64,000 bases of DNA from Psychrobacter sp. TAE2020. Lineage in GTDB: Bacteria > Pseudomonadota > Gammaproteobacteria > Pseudomonadales > Moraxellaceae. The stretch spans positions 2,765,351 through 2,829,350 of the forward strand of contig NZ_JAHLMU010000001.1 of NCBI RefSeq assembly GCF_018919485.1, given 5' to 3'. Every line of letters starts with the position of its first letter. The first letter of the stretch is position 1. The position numbers and the translations under genes are program-made. Below are positions 62,598-64,000 of this stretch, one piece after another. The notes beneath the pieces are model-generated. The model had not been told where the DNA came from. It made no database searches and was given only the letters and a program-made list of their open reading frames with translations.

Positions 62598-63233
62598 TTA
62601 GTAATCCGTTTCCTTTAAACTGGTCGCTATTTTTTTGCTTAACCAAGCCTTGGCATTTTTATTAAAAATCTTTGGGTGACAGATATCTTTAAGCGAGCAA
62701 TTGCGGCATTTACTGGTGCTATAAGTGGGCTTTGGTGTCTGTCCACTCTCTATAATGTGACGGCAATCATTAATAGCATCTAAAGTAATCTGTCGTAGCT
62801 CATCATCGAAATCTACTGCGTGACGGCGGCGCGTTTTGCCGTAAAATAGCGCACCCTTTGTAACTGTGCAATCATGCATATCTCCCAAACATAGAGCCTG
62901 GGCGCATAGTTGCACCTCATCAGCACGATGCGACTTAGGCTTACCACGTTTATATTCAATAGGGAAAGGCGTTTGCTTACCGTCTTCATCAGTGTGATAC
63001 TCAACGACATCAGCAACGCCTTCTAGTCCTAGTGCTTTGTGACCTAGTCGCAAAGTACGAACCGTTTTGATATTACCGCGCGTATCATGCCCGCCAGAGT
63101 TAACTTTTTCATGCATGACCTGCCCTTCGGCAGTAAAGATATTCTCCTCCCACGCGCATTCAAGCTCAATCAGTGCAAACTGACGTGGGCAAAATAAGTA
63201 ATGCTGAAGACGAGATAGGTAGAGAGTTTGCAT
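62598..63233 (-). CDS. cas4: Type I-C Cas4 RecB-like nuclease
   Basis: A 211-residue Cas4. The first iron-sulfur Cys is in HYLFCPRQFALIELECAW, the nuclease motifs are in GVADVVEYH (Asp) and PIEYKRGKPKSH (Glu-x-Lys), and the last three Cys are in KCRNCSLKDICHP. It trims prespacers and helps select the PAM for Cas1-Cas2. It is 83 bases after cas7. All family residues seem present. Confidence 0.94.
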   Translation of the reverse strand: MQTLYLSRLQHYLFCPRQFALIELECAWEENIFTAEGQVMHEKVNSGGHDTRGNIKTVRTLRLGHKALGLEGVADVVEYHTDEDGKQTPFPIEYKRGKPKSHRADEVQLCAQALCLGDMHDCTVTKGALFYGKTRRRHAVDFDDELRQITLDAINDCRHIIESGQTPKPTYSTSKCRNCSLKDICHPKIFNKNAKAWLSKKIATSLKETDY

Positions 63234-63316
63234 GGTTAGTTTTACTCTGAATTAATAATAAGTTTTGAGCAAACCTTACTCCGTAAAATTCGTTCAAGTA
63301 TTAAAAGTTAAGTAAT

Positions 63317-64000
63317 TTAAAACCCTTCAATAATTTCAGGCTCTAATCCTCCTAACGCTGATTTTAAGGCATCTTCATCAAACTCACCGTTATTTTTGTC
63401 CAGCAATTCTTTTAAACTGCGATGAACCTTAGCTGAAGAATATTGACCTGATTTACTACTATGTTCCCACCAAATCACCTTTTTAACTTGCATACTACCT
63501 TCAGGGCGAGCAGATGACGCATCGCCTTCAAACAGATTGGGTAAAAGCTCTTTTATTTTTTCAGCATCGATATCACTAAAACCTGTTCGTTCTGCCAATT
63601 GCGGAGTGATCGCCCCATAAGTGACATAAACACCCTCATCAACACGGTGCTTCATACCCATGGTATCGCTACCCTTTTTCGTTCCATCACCTTCACCACT
63701 GACACTTTTAGTAATTTGGGTGCTAGTAATGTCAACAGGTTGCAAGCTAAATGCAGACTGTATGGTAACAGGACCACGTATAGGGATAGACACACCATCC
63801 GCGCCCTTAGTATCGGCTTTAAAAGCAAATACTTGACCAAACGCACGCACATCAAACCATTTATCACAGGCTTTCTGTGCGGTTTCGTCACGTTTGGCTT
63901 CTATGTTTTCTTTTTTATTGGCTTCAAACGCACCTTTACCTAAGCCAACTACTTCATCATAAGCACGATTTTTTAGACTTGTCATACCGTCAGTCTTTTT
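63317..64000 (-). CDS. cas7: Type I-C Cas7 (Csd2) backbone protein, 3' part
   Basis: The frame is open to the window edge at 64000, so the N-terminus is missing. The visible 227 codons end EPEIIEGF. Motifs FDVRAFGQVFAF, SIPIRGPVTIQSAFSLQPVD, ITSTQITKSV and YVTYGAITPQLAERTGFSD are characteristic of Csd2. Cas7 polymerises along the crRNA in the Cascade complex. cas3, cas5 and cas8c are expected further right. ATG 63985 is internal and not the start, since the frame continues upstream and full Csd2 proteins are near 285 residues. Confidence 0.93.
   Translation of the reverse strand, partial: KKTDGMTSLKNRAYDEVVGLGKGAFEANKKENIEAKRDETAQKACDKWFDVRAFGQVFAFKADTKGADGVSIPIRGPVTIQSAFSLQPVDITSTQITKSVSGEGDGTKKGSDTMGMKHRVDEGVYVTYGAITPQLAERTGFSDIDAEKIKELLPNLFEGDASSARPEGSMQVKKVIWWEHSSKSGQYSSAKVHRSLKELLDKNNGEFDEDALKSALGGLEPEIIEGF

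Overview
The window looks like a chromosomal segment of a marine or psychrotolerant gammaproteobacterium of the Moraxellaceae, most probably Psychrobacter. The grounds are low-to-moderate GC, a carnitine-degradation cluster laid out as I recall it from Acinetobacter, betaine (BCCT) transporters, a very long repeat adhesin with its own type I secretion system, and a type I-C CRISPR-Cas locus. The genus call is an inference from gene content; no 16S gene is present.

Layout. (1) 1-10.9 kb: the 3' part of a giant Ig-repeat/RTX adhesin, followed by its TolC-type outer-membrane protein, ABC exporter and HlyD-type adaptor. (2) 10.9-19.2 kb: a decaying region. It holds a duplicated Fic gene (one copy ruined by stops, one intact), a degenerate tRNA-Val(GAC)-like sequence, IS3 scraps, an MgtC/DUF4010 membrane protein whose annotated N-terminus is really an IS3 end, several broken genes and an IS630-type element with a disrupted transposase. 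(3) 19.3-27.3 kb: a complete carnitine catabolic cluster, with a LysR regulator divergent from D-malate dehydrogenase, a BCCT transporter, the CntA oxygenase, a semialdehyde dehydrogenase and the CntB reductase. (4) 27.4-33.5 kb: a ThDP-dependent decarboxylase, an MDR oxidoreductase and an aldehyde dehydrogenase, then an IclR remnant, an SMR pump and a broken DUF305 gene. (5) 33.8-35.2 kb: a decayed IS3-family element carrying two copies of a small palindromic insert. (6) 35.4-43.9 kb: a second betaine-type operon under a divergent LysR regulator: RidA, ketoglutarate-semialdehyde-type dehydrogenase, M19-like protein, BCCT transporter and two poorly known proteins. (7) 43.9-47.6 kb: IS256 and IS3 remnants, a serine recombinase, three tandem paralogous small lipoproteins and a frameshifted gene. 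(8) 47.6-56.7 kb: a prophage-like control and replication module (CI-type repressor, divergent HTH gene, DUF1376 replication protein, broken second replication protein) next to three overlapping genes, at least two of them tyrosine recombinases and one of these without a visible catalytic tyrosine. (9) 57.0-64.0 kb: a 57-repeat type I-C CRISPR array, its leader and cas2-cas1-cas4-cas7, all read on the minus strand, with a small plus-strand gene lodged between cas1 and cas4.

The main working systems are surface adhesion, uptake and oxidation of quaternary amines (carnitine fully; a second betaine inferred), and adaptive immunity. The rest records repeated insertion and decay. At least seven genes carry isolated in-frame stop codons while otherwise keeping frame, and several others are shifted by one base at a homopolymer.

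The observations I consider most novel are: the 24-bp tandem array that copies the ribosome-binding site plus ATG in front of and inside cntA; the recombinase trio; the small gene inside the cas operon; pairs of CRISPR spacers drawn from the same or overlapping target sites; and the lipoprotein triplet.
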